DNA of 64,000 bases from Paraburkholderia sejongensis (GTDB lineage: Bacteria; Pseudomonadota; Gammaproteobacteria; Burkholderiales; Burkholderiaceae): assembly GCF_020880815.1 (NCBI RefSeq), contig NZ_JAJITD010000009.1, positions 62,001 through 126,000 on the forward strand, written 5' to 3'. Below the pieces are notes generated by a model. The model ran no database searches. It was given only the letters and a program-made list of their open reading frames with translations, and was not told where the DNA came from. Positions 18,042-27,303 of this stretch are shown one piece after another. Each line of letters opens with the position of its first letter. Positions within the stretch are counted from its first letter, which is position 1. The position numbers and the translations under genes were made by a program.

Positions 18042-21000
18042 ACGCACTCGCGCAGTCGTTGCGCGTTGCACTGTCGGCCGGCGCGTTGTGCGCGATCGCG
18101 GCGGCCGCGCCCGGCGCGCTCGCGCAAGCGGCCAAAGATCCGCTCGCAGTCCTGATCGATCAGGGCAAGTACTGGCAGTCGCATCAGCGCGGCGACCTCG
18201 CCGAGCAGGCGTGGCGCAAGGTGCTCGGCATCGATCCGCGGCAACCGGACGCGCTGTTCGGGATGGGCATGGTGCTGGCCGACCGCAAGGACGGCGCGGG
18301 CGCGCAGCAGTATTTCGCGCAGCTGAAGGCGGCCGCGCCGAACTATCCGCGCCTCGACGAACTGGGCCGCCGGCTCGGCCAGAGCAGCCCGCGCGACCAG
18401 ACCATCAACGACGCGCGGCGGCTCGCGCAAAGCGGCCAGAGCGCGAGCGCGGTGCAGCAGTATCAGCGCGCGCTGGCCGGCAAGCCGGCCACCCCGGAAT
18501 TGCAGCTCGAATACTTTCAGGCGCTGTCGGCGACCCCGCAGGGCTGGGACGAGGCGCGCCGCGGCCTCGAACAGCTGGCGCGCGAGAACCCCAACGAGCC
18601 GCGCTACGCGCTCGCGTACGCGCAGCATCTGACCTATCGCGACGTCACACGGCGCGACGGCATCGCGCGTCTGCAGAAACTGGCGGGCGACAGCACGAGC
18701 GGCGCGGCCGCGAAGAAGAGCTGGCGCCAGGCGCTGCTGTGGCTCGACGCGCGGCCGTCCGATGCGCCGCTCTACGAGGCGTATCTGCAAAGCGCCGGCG
18801 ACGACGCGGCGGTGAAGGCGCGCTTCGATTCGATGGTCCAGCAGGACAGCGCGGCCCGTTCGCGCGCACAGGAAAACGCCGCGCTCGACGCGCGCGGCCG
18901 GGTGGTCGCCGAGGGCTTCGCCGCGCTCGACCGCAACGACGCGGTGAGCGCGCGCGCGAAGTTCTCGGCGGTGCTGGCCAGCAATCCTAACGATCCCGAC
19001 GCGCTCGGCGGCATGGGCATCGCCGCGTTGAAGCAGGAGCGCTTCGCGGAGGCGCGCAACTACCTGGAGCGCGCGTCGCGCGCCGGCAGCCCGGCGCGCT
19101 GGAAGAGCGCGCTCGACAGCGCGACCTACTGGACCTACACCAGCGACGCGATCGGCGCGCGCAGCAACGGCGAGTTCGCGAAGGCGAAGTCGCTGTTCGA
19201 GCGCGCGATCGCGCTCAATCCGTCGGACGTGACCGCGCAGGTGCTGCTCGGCGAAATGCTGCTGCAGAACCACGACCCGGCCGGCGCCGAACAGGCGTAC
19301 CGGATGGCGCTGCGCCGCCAGGCCGACAACCCCGACGCGATCCGCGGCCTCGTCGGCGCGCTGGCCGCGCAAGGCCGCGGCGAAGAAGCGTTGCAGTTCG
19401 CCAATCAGCTGAACGCCGCGCAGCAGGCGAAGGTCGGCGGCGTCGACCGCTTGCGCGGCGACGCGCAGGCCGCTCAGGCGCGCGCGGCCGAAGCGCGCGG
19501 CGATCTGGGCACCGCGCGCAGCCTGTTCGAGGACGCGCTGCTGAACAAGCCCGACGATCCGTGGCTGCGGTTGGACCTCGCGCGCATCTACGTGCGCCAG
19601 GGCGCGGTCGCGAACGCGCGCAGCATGATGGACGGGCTGCTCGCCGCGCATCCGGAGATGACCGACGCGCTGTATGCGAGCGCGCTGCTGTCGGCGGAGA
19701 CCCAGGACTGGTCGACCGGTCTCGCGCAGCTCGACCGCATTCCGGTCGCGCAGCGCACCGCCGCGATGACGACGTTGCAGCATCGGCTGTGGGTACATCA
19801 GCAGGCCGATCTGGCCACGCGGATGGCCAAAGGCGGCCAGACCCAGCAGGCGCTCGCGACGCTGCGCGCGGCCGAGCCGGTGGCCGGCAACAGCCCCGAG
19901 CTGATCGGCGTGATCGCCGGCGCGTACCAGCAGGCCGGCGACCCGGCCCGGGCGCTCGGCCTCGTGCGCGGCGCGATGAACGCGGCGCCCGGCAACACCG
20001 ACCTGCTGCTGCAATACGCGGGGATTCTGGCAGCGACCGGTCAGCAGGACGAACTCGGGATGGTGATGCGGCGCCTGCAAGCGATGCAGCTGACGCCGCA
20101 GCAGCGCACCGATTTCGCCAATCTGAATCTGGGCATCGTGGTGCGCCAGGCCGATCTGGTGCGTCAGCGCGGCGACCTCGCCAGCGCGTACGAAGTGATC
20201 GCGCCGTGGCTCGCGGCGATGCCCGACAACCCCGACCTGCAGGCCGCGCTCGGCCGCCTGTACTCGAGCGCCGGCGACGACCGCAACGCGCTCGCCAGCT
20301 ACCGGGTCGCGCTGCAACGCCGCCCCGACGATCTGAACCTCGTGCAGGCGGCGATCTCCGCGGCGGCCGCGACCAAACAGTTCGGCTATGCCGAAACGCT
20401 TGCGCAGCAGGCGCTGCAGCAGGCGCCGGACGATCCGGGCGTGCTGGCGACCGTGGGCCGCATGTATCGCGCGCAGGGCAAGCTGTCGCTCGCGTCGACC
20501 TATCTGCAACGCTCGCTGATCGCGGCCAATACGCCCGCGCAGCCGAGCGGGCCGCGCAACGGCGCAGCCGCCAACGTGCCGCGCGGCTGGGAAACGGCGA
20601 TGCGCCAGATCGGCGCGACGCCGCTGCCCGGCACCAACCCATTCGAAGGCAAGACGGCGATCGCCACTCCGGGCAGCGCCGACACCGCCACGCGCTCCGC
20701 GCTTCCGTTCCTGAATTCGCAGTCCTCCACGCCGACGCAGACCGTGCCGAACTATCCGCCGCCTACTCCGCCCGCGCCGTATGTGACGCCGTACGTCGCG
20801 CCGTATTCCGCGCCCTCCGCGGCGCCCGCGCAGGCGTACCCGAATCCGGCGCCCGTCGCCGCTCCGTACAACGCGCCGCGCTCCGATGCCGGAACGAGCG
20901 GCTATGGTCAGGAAAGCTACGGATCGAGCCAGTCGGGCGCGCCGTTGCAGCCGTATCCGGGTCAAGGGCCGGCGCAGATGCAGTCGTCGCAGGGGCAGTC

Positions 21001-22774
21001 GTTGCCGGTGCCGCAACAGCCGCCGGCATATGCGCAACCGCAGCCGTATGCGCAGCAACCGGCGTATCCGCAGCAGGCTTATCCGCAGCAGCAACAGGCG
21101 TATGGGCAGCCGGCATACGGGCAACCGGCGCCCTACGGCGCGCAGGACGGCTATGCGGCCACGCCGTGGCCGATGTCGCCGGCCGCGCGCGACGCGCAGG
21201 CCAACGCGGGATCGAGCGCGTCGCTGCCGTACGGCGCGACGCGCCCGACGACGAGCCGCACCGGCACCGCGAAAAAGAGCGGCACGAAAACGAGCCGCGC
21301 CGCGCCGGTCTACGCGCAGCAGCAGCCGTATCCGCAGCAGCAGGCTTACCCGCAGCAGCAGCCGTATTTACAACAGCAGGCTTACCCGCAACAGCCGTAT
21401 CCCGCCTATCCGCAACAGCAGCAGCCCTATCCGAACCAGGGCTACTACGCGCAGCAGCCGTACATCCCGCAGCCGCCGACCGGTTACGCGCAGCCGTACT
21501 ATCCGCCCGGCAGCGATGCGCAGAACCGCCGCCCCGCCAATGTCGCGAACGCGCAGACGCTTGGCGTCGCCGAAGAACTCGCGCAGGTCAATCGCGAGCA
21601 GTCGAGCACCGTGTCCGGCGGGCTGGTGTTCCGCAATCGCGCGGGCGAGGATGGACTGTCGTCGGTGACCGATATCGAGGCGCCGATCCAGGGGCGCATC
21701 AAGGCGGGCAACGGCCATGTGGTGGTCACCGCGACACCGGTCACGCTCGATGCCGGCACCGCGTCGAGCAGCACGTCGACGCTCGCGCGCTTTGGCGCGG
21801 GCATCTCGACCGCGGCGTCGGCCCATGCGGCGGTCGCCAACACCAACAACTACGGCAGCCAGACCGCGAGCGGCGTGGGGCTGTCGGTCGGCTATGAAAG
21901 CCGCAGCATCAGCGGCGATATCGGCGTGACGCCGATCGGCTTTCGCGAACAGAACATCGTCGGCGGCGCGGAATACGACGGCGCGATCACCGACAAGGTT
22001 TCGTACTCACTCGCGGTCGCGCGCCGCGCGGTGACCGATAGTTTGCTGTCCTACGCGGGCGCGCGCGATGCGGGCGCCGGCCTCGAATGGGGCGGCGTCA
22101 CGTCGAACGGCGCGCGCGCCGCGCTGACGTGGGACGACGGCACCAGCGGCCTGTATGTGAATGCGTCGTACCAGCATTACATGGGCACGAACGTGCAGAG
22201 CAACAACGCGATCAAGGGCGGTGGCGGCGTCTATACGCGCTTGCTGAAAGACGCCGACCAGACGCTGACGATCGGCGTGAACACCACGCTGATGGGCTAC
22301 AACCGCAATCTGTCGTACTTCACGTACGGTCAGGGCGGCTACTTCAGCCCGCAGCAGTACGTGATCCTGAATCTGCCGGTTGAATGGTCGGGCCGCGCGG
22401 GCCTGTTTACGTATGACGTGAAAGGCTCGATCGGGGTCCAGCATTACCGCGAGGACCCGTCGAACTACTTCCCGACCGACGGCGACAGGCAAAACAACGC
22501 GGTGCTGGCCACGCGAAACGCCAGCGGCGTGCAGGCCGACCAGGTCTACCCCGGCCAGAGCAAGACCGGCGTGTCGTACTCGTTCAGCGCGACCGGCGAA
22601 TACCAGCTCGCGCCGCAGCTCGCGTTCGGCGCTACCGCATCGCTCGGTAATGCTTACCAATATCGCGAGTGGCTCGCGGCCGTTTACGTGCGCTACAGCT
22701 TCAGCAAGCAGACCGGCTTGCAGCCGTTCCCGCCGACGCCGTTGCAGTCGCAGTATCTGTCGCTGTCGAACTGA
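18032..22774 (+). CDS. bcsC: Cellulose secretion outer-membrane protein BcsC with a long Pro/Gln/Tyr linker
   Basis: This 1580-residue exported protein has a signal peptide (about 1-32), a long array of TPR helical repeats (about 35-820), a low-complexity linker rich in Pro, Gln, Tyr and Ala (about 830-1170), and a C-terminal BCSC_C beta-barrel ending in FSKQTGLQPFPP-type strands. BcsC carries the glucan from BcsB across the periplasm and outer membrane. The barrel boundary is marked by NRRPAN and following TLGVAEELAQVNRE. The linker, about 340 residues with QQPYPQQ-like units, is the odd part, since TPR and barrel are closely joined in the well-studied E. coli protein. It is the last gene of the operon. 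Confidence 0.92.
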   Translation: MRLNALAQSLRVALSAGALCAIAAAAPGALAQAAKDPLAVLIDQGKYWQSHQRGDLAEQAWRKVLGIDPRQPDALFGMGMVLADRKDGAGAQQYFAQLKAAAPNYPRLDELGRRLGQSSPRDQTINDARRLAQSGQSASAVQQYQRALAGKPATPELQLEYFQALSATPQGWDEARRGLEQLARENPNEPRYALAYAQHLTYRDVTRRDGIARLQKLAGDSTSGAAAKKSWRQALLWLDARPSDAPLYEAYLQSAGDDAAVKARFDSMVQQDSAARSRAQENAALDARGRVVAEGFAALDRNDAVSARAKFSAVLASNPNDPDALGGMGIAALKQERFAEARNYLERASRAGSPARWKSALDSATYWTYTSDAIGARSNGEFAKAKSLFERAIALNPSDVTAQVLLGEMLLQNHDPAGAEQAYRMALRRQADNPDAIRGLVGALAAQGRGEEALQFANQLNAAQQAKVGGVDRLRGDAQAAQARAAEARGDLGTARSLFEDALLNKPDDPWLRLDLARIYVRQGAVANARSMMDGLLAAHPEMTDALYASALLSAETQDWSTGLAQLDRIPVAQRTAAMTTLQHRLWVHQQADLATRMAKGGQTQQALATLRAAEPVAGNSPELIGVIAGAYQQAGDPARALGLVRGAMNAAPGNTDLLLQYAGILAATGQQDELGMVMRRLQAMQLTPQQRTDFANLNLGIVVRQADLVRQRGDLASAYEVIAPWLAAMPDNPDLQAALGRLYSSAGDDRNALASYRVALQRRPDDLNLVQAAISAAAATKQFGYAETLAQQALQQAPDDPGVLATVGRMYRAQGKLSLASTYLQRSLIAANTPAQPSGPRNGAAANVPRGWETAMRQIGATPLPGTNPFEGKTAIATPGSADTATRSALPFLNSQSSTPTQTVPNYPPPTPPAPYVTPYVAPYSAPSAAPAQAYPNPAPVAAPYNAPRSDAGTSGYGQESYGSSQSGAPLQPYPGQGPAQMQSSQGQSLPVPQQPPAYAQPQPYAQQPAYPQQAYPQQQQAYGQPAYGQPAPYGAQDGYAATPWPMSPAARDAQANAGSSASLPYGATRPTTSRTGTAKKSGTKTSRAAPVYAQQQPYPQQQAYPQQQPYLQQQAYPQQPYPAYPQQQQPYPNQGYYAQQPYIPQPPTGYAQPYYPPGSDAQNRRPANVANAQTLGVAEELAQVNREQSSTVSGGLVFRNRAGEDGLSSVTDIEAPIQGRIKAGNGHVVVTATPVTLDAGTASSSTSTLARFGAGISTAASAHAAVANTNNYGSQTASGVGLSVGYESRSISGDIGVTPIGFREQNIVGGAEYDGAITDKVSYSLAVARRAVTDSLLSYAGARDAGAGLEWGGVTSNGARAALTWDDGTSGLYVNASYQHYMGTNVQSNNAIKGGGGVYTRLLKDADQTLTIGVNTTLMGYNRNLSYFTYGQGGYFSPQQYVILNLPVEWSGRAGLFTYDVKGSIGVQHYREDPSNYFPTDGDRQNNAVLATRNASGVQADQVYPGQSKTGVSYSFSATGEYQLAPQLAFGATASLGNAYQYREWLAAVYVRYSFSKQTGLQPFPPTPLQSQYLSLSN

Positions 22775-22803
22775 TCGCTGGGCGGCGGCCGGCGCCGCAC
22801 CGG

Positions 22804-22841
22804 GCCGGGCGAACTCAGCGCCAAAAGCTGCGCCGCCCGGC
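22804..22841. terminator. Candidate bidirectional hairpin between bcsC and the DUF2252 gene
   Basis: Perfect 8-base arms GCCGGGCG (22804-22811) and CGCCCGGC (22834-22841) flank a 22-base loop, in the gap between two convergent genes. No T-run follows on either strand, so function as an intrinsic terminator is uncertain. Confidence 0.35.
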
Positions 22842-22864
22842 TCGCCGCAGCCCTCGCCCGCCGC

Positions 22865-24208
22865 TTACGCCTTCTTTGTTTCGGACTCCAACGCGTAGCG
22901 CCGGCAATGTTCGAGGTAGCCGGCCTCATGACTGCTGACCAGCTCGACGATGCTGGTCCACAGCCAGCCGGGCGCGTCGAGCGTTTTCGAACGATTGCGC
23001 CGCAACTCGCCTAACCATGCGCGCCGCTCGGCCCGATCCATTTGCCGCGCGTGCGCATGGCCGACCACCAGCGCGAGAAAGCGCGCCGCCTTCATCGCTT
23101 CGTCGCGCGTCAGCTGTTCGATCGTCAGCTTCATGTCTTGCGGCAGCAACTCGCGCAGCACCACCGGGCGCTCGCCCAGACGCGCGGCGCGCATCCGCTC
23201 GCCGAGCGACGGCGACAGATGCCGCGCGCCCTCGACGACGCGCGCAGCGTTATCGCGCGGCATCCGGGCGCCGGGGTAGCGCGGCGCGGCGGCCTGCGCT
23301 GCCTCCTTGATATCGATCAGGCACAGGTCGTCGCCGTCGAGCGCGGCGCCGTCGATGTCGAGCAGCACCGCGTAGCGCAGCCGGCCCAGCGAACTGCAGC
23401 CTTTGACCCAGTACGCGGCGTCGAGCACCTCGACGTCGGCGTCGTCGCCGGCGCCGCGCAGTTCGGTCGCGAGCCGCGCAAGTGAGCCTTTCTCGAACAG
23501 CGCGGCAATCTCGCGCCGCTCGCGCTGCGCGAGCGGCCAGAACCGCGCGCCGAGCGGAATGGTCGGTTCGAGATCGTCGATGCGCTCCTCGGCCAGATGC
23601 CGCCACGAGCGGCGCACCGCTTCTTTCATCACGACGCGCACCGCTTCCGGTTTTTCCGCACGAATGTCCGCGTCGCCGGCGACTTCGTCGAACGCGCGCT
23701 CGTAACCGTCGGCGAGCGCTTCCATCATTCGCAGCGTCGTCACGCCGGGCAGGTCGGAGCCGCGCGCGGCGGTCGCCAGCGACAGCCCGAGCCGGATCAG
23801 GTCGTGCGCCGGATTGCCGATCACGGTCTGGTCCAGGTCGCGAATCTGGATTTCGACGCGCCCTTGCGCGTCGGCGACCGGCCCGAGATTGCCGGTATGA
23901 CAATCGCCGCAGATCCAGATCGCCGGTCCCTCCGGCAACGCGTGACCATCGATGCCGTCGAGCCATTCGTAGAACTTGGCGGTATTGCCGCGCACGTACG
24001 CATGCGCCGAGCGCGCCATTTTCGCGTTGCGCCGCAACGTCAGGCGCGGCTGACGTGCTGACGGTTTGGGTAGCTCCTTTTGCCGCTTGTCACGCGTTCG
24101 CTTCTCGCGCGTCACCGGTTCGCGCGGCTCCTTTGCGCGCGTGTCCCTGTCACGTTCCTTGAGCCGCTTTTGCGACGGGTCGGGTGGCGAAATGGTGTCG
24201 TTCAGCAT
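22865..24208 (-). CDS. DUF2252 protein (kinase-like fold, function unknown)
   Basis: This 447-residue protein matches DUF2252. Its core resembles aminoglycoside-phosphotransferase-type kinases: GDCHTGN at 101-107 parallels the catalytic loop (D102, N107), and RDLDQ at 123-127 parallels the metal-binding loop (D124, D126), followed by GNPAHDLIRL. The first 65 residues are very rich in Lys, Arg, Glu and Asp and look disordered. No substrate is known. The ATG at 24208 was chosen over an upstream GTG at 24352 because the extra 48 residues look like translated promoter DNA; neither has a strong ribosome site. The gene is convergent with bcsC and divergent from a hybrid kinase. Confidence 0.8.
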   Translation of the reverse strand: MLNDTISPPDPSQKRLKERDRDTRAKEPREPVTREKRTRDKRQKELPKPSARQPRLTLRRNAKMARSAHAYVRGNTAKFYEWLDGIDGHALPEGPAIWICGDCHTGNLGPVADAQGRVEIQIRDLDQTVIGNPAHDLIRLGLSLATAARGSDLPGVTTLRMMEALADGYERAFDEVAGDADIRAEKPEAVRVVMKEAVRRSWRHLAEERIDDLEPTIPLGARFWPLAQRERREIAALFEKGSLARLATELRGAGDDADVEVLDAAYWVKGCSSLGRLRYAVLLDIDGAALDGDDLCLIDIKEAAQAAAPRYPGARMPRDNAARVVEGARHLSPSLGERMRAARLGERPVVLRELLPQDMKLTIEQLTRDEAMKAARFLALVVGHAHARQMDRAERRAWLGELRRNRSKTLDAPGWLWTSIVELVSSHEAGYLEHCRRYALESETKKA

Positions 24209-24654
24209 CGTGCGGTTCGCTCTGTCTGGAAGAGGATTTCTTACGCGCGCGGCCGACGCGCCCGCCGGAGCGCGGCGCTCGCACGCGTACGAGGTCGGAC
24301 GATGCCAAGCACGTGGCGAACCTGACAATCCGATGACGGCCGTTCTTGCCACTTGCCGAACGCGTGCCGCGGCGCCCGCGGTAAAAGTTGCGCGGACATC
24401 GAACCGGGCGCGCGCGAGCGCGGCGAAACGACGAGTTGCGCCAGCTCGCGCAAGTTGGGATTGCCAGGCAAACCCCGCATAGCGGCCTCGCCGCGCTCAC
24501 CGATGCAATGTTGTGGCCTACAATGACCGGAACCCGCGACGCGGCGCGAGAGCGGCGCCGCGCCGACCTGATCGACGGTTTGCAGTGGGCGCTGGAACCG
24601 CTGCGCCGGATGATGAACAAGCACTTTCCGACGCAATCTCTCCTGGAGAGCAGC
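24209..24654. other. Divergent intergenic region between the DUF2252 gene and the hybrid kinase gene
   Basis: These 446 bases can be read open in two frames as N-terminal extensions of either neighbour, but the predicted peptides are Arg/Ala-rich and resemble no domain. I see no RNA gene or clear operator. The promoters of both genes are expected here. Confidence 0.5.
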
Positions 24655-27267
24655 ATGCCCTTTCCGGCCCAAGATTACGGTTGCGCCGGCTGGCGCGGCG
24701 AGATGGCGCGCCGCATCGGCGAGTTCGACTGGAGCGCGACCAGCCTCGGCGCGATCGACCACTGGCAACGCAGCCTGACCTCGACGGTGCAGATGATGCT
24801 CGCCTCGCCGGTCCCGCTCGTGCTGTTGTGGGACGTGCCCGGCTACATGATCTACAACGACGCGTACGCGGTGTTCGCGGGCGGGCGCCACCCTTATCTG
24901 CTCGGCTGTCCGGTCGAAGCCGGCTGGCCAGAAGTCGCCGAATTCAATCGCAACGTGATGACCACCTGCCTCGCGGGCGGCACGCTGTCGTATCGCGACA
25001 AGGAACTCGTGCTGCTGCGCGACGGCAAGCCCGAAGACGTGTGGATGGATCTGTACTACAGCCCCGTCGCCGGCGACAGCGGCGCGCCGGCCGGCGTGAT
25101 CGCGCTGGTGATCGAGACCACCGGCCGGGTGCTGACCGAGCGCAGCCGCCAGCGCGCCGAAGCGGAACTGCACGAGACCAACGAGCGTTTGCAGCTCGCG
25201 CTGAACACCGGCGCGGTGCTCGGCACGTGGGTGCTCGACGTGCAAAGCGGCAAGGTCAGCGGCGACGAACGCTTCGCGCGCACTTTTTCCCTCCCGCTCG
25301 AAGAAACCGCGAAAGGCGTGTCGCGCGACGCCACCACCGCGATGATTCATCCCGACGACCAGCCGTTCATCGAGCGGCTGAGCGCCGACGCGATTCGCAC
25401 CGGCGAGCCGTTTCGCGCCGAGTACCGGATCCGCCGCCCGAACGGCGGCTACGTGTGGGTGCAGGCGAACGGCCGCTGCGAATTCGACGCCGAGGGCCGG
25501 CCGAGCCGTTTTCCCGGTGTGCTGATCGACATCCACGAGCGCAAGATCGCCGAACAGTCGCTTGTTCAGTTGACCGAAACGCTGGAGCAGCGCGTCGCCG
25601 ATTCGATCGCCGCGCGCGCGCTCGCCGAGGAGCAGTTGCGCCAGGCGCAGAAGATGGAAGCGATCGGCAGCCTGACGGGCGGCGTCGCGCACGACTTCAA
25701 CAACGTGCTGCAGGTGATCAACGGCAACCTGCAGATGCTGGCCGCCGACGCCGGCGACCAGCCGGTCACGCAGCGGCGTCTGGCGGCCGCGACGGAGGCG
25801 GTCAAACGCGGCGCCAGGCTCGCCGCGCATCTGCTCGCGTTCGCGCGACGCCAGCCGCTGTCGCCGACCGTGCTCAATCCGCGCCGCCTGCTAAACGGGA
25901 TGAGCGAGATGCTGCACCGCTCGCTCGGCGAGACCGTGCGCATCGATACCGTCGTCAGCGACGATCTGTGGAACGTGCAGGTCGACCGCAATCAGCTCGA
26001 GAACGCGCTGCTCAATCTCGCCATCAACGCGCGCGACGCGATGCGCGCCGACGGCGTGCTGACGGTGCGCGCGACCAACCGCCGGCTCGACGCCGCGTTC
26101 TGCCACGACAAGCCGGAACTGTCGCCGGGCGAATACGTGGAGTTCTCGGTCGCCGACACCGGTTCGGGGATGTCGCCCGAGATCCTGCAACACGTGTTCG
26201 AGCCGTTCTTCACGACCAAGCCGGACGGCCACGGCACCGGGCTCGGGTTGTCGATGGTGTTCGGCTTCGCGCGCCAGAGCGGCGGCTGTGTCGCGATCGA
26301 AAGCGAAGTGGGCCACGGCACCACGGTGTCGCTGTTCTTTCCGCGCTGCCGCGAAGCGCAGACGCCGGAGCCGGTCGACGGCCCGGCGACCTCGGTCGGC
26401 GGCGGCGAAACGATCCTCGTGGTCGAGGACGACGCCGACGTGCGGCTGACCGCGGTCGAAATGCTCGCGCAACTCGGCTACAAGGTGTTGACCGCGTCGA
26501 ACGGCGACGCGGCGCTCGAATTCATCGACAGCGACGTGCCGATCGATCTGCTGTTCACCGACGTGGTGATGCCCGGCAAGCTCAAGAGCGTCGAACTCGC
26601 GCAGCGCGCGGCCGCGCGCACGCCGCCGGTGCCGACGCTGTTCACGTCCGGCTATACGCGCGACGAAATCGTGCACCACGGCAAGCTCGACGCGGGCATT
26701 ACGCTGCTGTCGAAACCGTACCGGCGCGACGATCTCGCGCGGATGGTGCGCAACGTGCTGCGCGCGAGTCCCGCGCATGCGGACCCGGCCGCCGGGGTGC
26801 ACGACGGGGGCATCGCCGCGTGCGTGCCGCCCGCTGCTTACGACGGCACGCGGGAACCGGCGGCGGCCGCGCAGCACGGCGAGCCGGCGCCGCGCGAAGC
26901 CGCGCGCGTGCTGCTGGTCGAAGACGATGCTCAGTCGCGCGAGGCGCTCGCCGAACTGCTCGGCGCGCTCGGCCTCGCGTGCAGCGCGGCCGGCAGCGCC
27001 GAGGAAGCGCTGCCGCTCGCGGCCGCGCAGCACTACGACGTACTGCTTACCGACCTGACGCTGCCCGGCATGTCCGGCGCCGAACTCGCCCGCGTCGTGC
27101 GTCGCGAGCAGCCGTCGATACGCGTGCTGCTGGTGTCCGGCTACGGTCGCAGCGCGGAGATCGGCGAGACGATTCCTGGCGCCCGGCTGCTCGGCAAGCC
27201 TCTCGATTTTGGCCAGTTGCGCCGCGAACTCGCGCAATGGCTCGACCGCTTCGAGGCGGCTTCGTAG
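24655..27267 (+). CDS. Hybrid sensor histidine kinase with two receiver domains
   Basis: This 870-residue protein carries an N-terminal PAS/GAF-like sensor region starting FDWSATSLGAI, a second PAS domain (about 180-290) with a RPNGGYVWVQ core, a coiled linker, a HisKA dimerisation domain with the phosphorylated His in GGVAHDFNNVL (H346), a HATPase domain with GTGLGLS, and two receivers whose phospho-acceptors are D636 and D800. No membrane segment is visible, so it is a cytoplasmic sensor. The ATG at 24655 was chosen because GGAG lies 6 bases upstream; earlier in-frame starts add a non-conserved basic segment. There is no adjacent output regulator, so the phosphorelay target is unknown. Confidence 0.88.
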   Translation: MPFPAQDYGCAGWRGEMARRIGEFDWSATSLGAIDHWQRSLTSTVQMMLASPVPLVLLWDVPGYMIYNDAYAVFAGGRHPYLLGCPVEAGWPEVAEFNRNVMTTCLAGGTLSYRDKELVLLRDGKPEDVWMDLYYSPVAGDSGAPAGVIALVIETTGRVLTERSRQRAEAELHETNERLQLALNTGAVLGTWVLDVQSGKVSGDERFARTFSLPLEETAKGVSRDATTAMIHPDDQPFIERLSADAIRTGEPFRAEYRIRRPNGGYVWVQANGRCEFDAEGRPSRFPGVLIDIHERKIAEQSLVQLTETLEQRVADSIAARALAEEQLRQAQKMEAIGSLTGGVAHDFNNVLQVINGNLQMLAADAGDQPVTQRRLAAATEAVKRGARLAAHLLAFARRQPLSPTVLNPRRLLNGMSEMLHRSLGETVRIDTVVSDDLWNVQVDRNQLENALLNLAINARDAMRADGVLTVRATNRRLDAAFCHDKPELSPGEYVEFSVADTGSGMSPEILQHVFEPFFTTKPDGHGTGLGLSMVFGFARQSGGCVAIESEVGHGTTVSLFFPRCREAQTPEPVDGPATSVGGGETILVVEDDADVRLTAVEMLAQLGYKVLTASNGDAALEFIDSDVPIDLLFTDVVMPGKLKSVELAQRAAARTPPVPTLFTSGYTRDEIVHHGKLDAGITLLSKPYRRDDLARMVRNVLRASPAHADPAAGVHDGGIAACVPPAAYDGTREPAAAAQHGEPAPREAARVLLVEDDAQSREALAELLGALGLACSAAGSAEEALPLAAAQHYDVLLTDLTLPGMSGAELARVVRREQPSIRVLLVSGYGRSAEIGETIPGARLLGKPLDFGQLRRELAQWLDRFEAAS

Positions 27268-27303
27268 GTCTGCTTAACAGACGCAGGGTCAGGCGGCGCG
27301 CTT

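Noticed and set aside
17984..21124. Very long open frame on the minus strand under bcsC (over 1000 codons)
   Set aside because: It is a high-GC shadow of bcsC: Arg/Leu-rich with no domain, and it overlaps a gene with clear homology.
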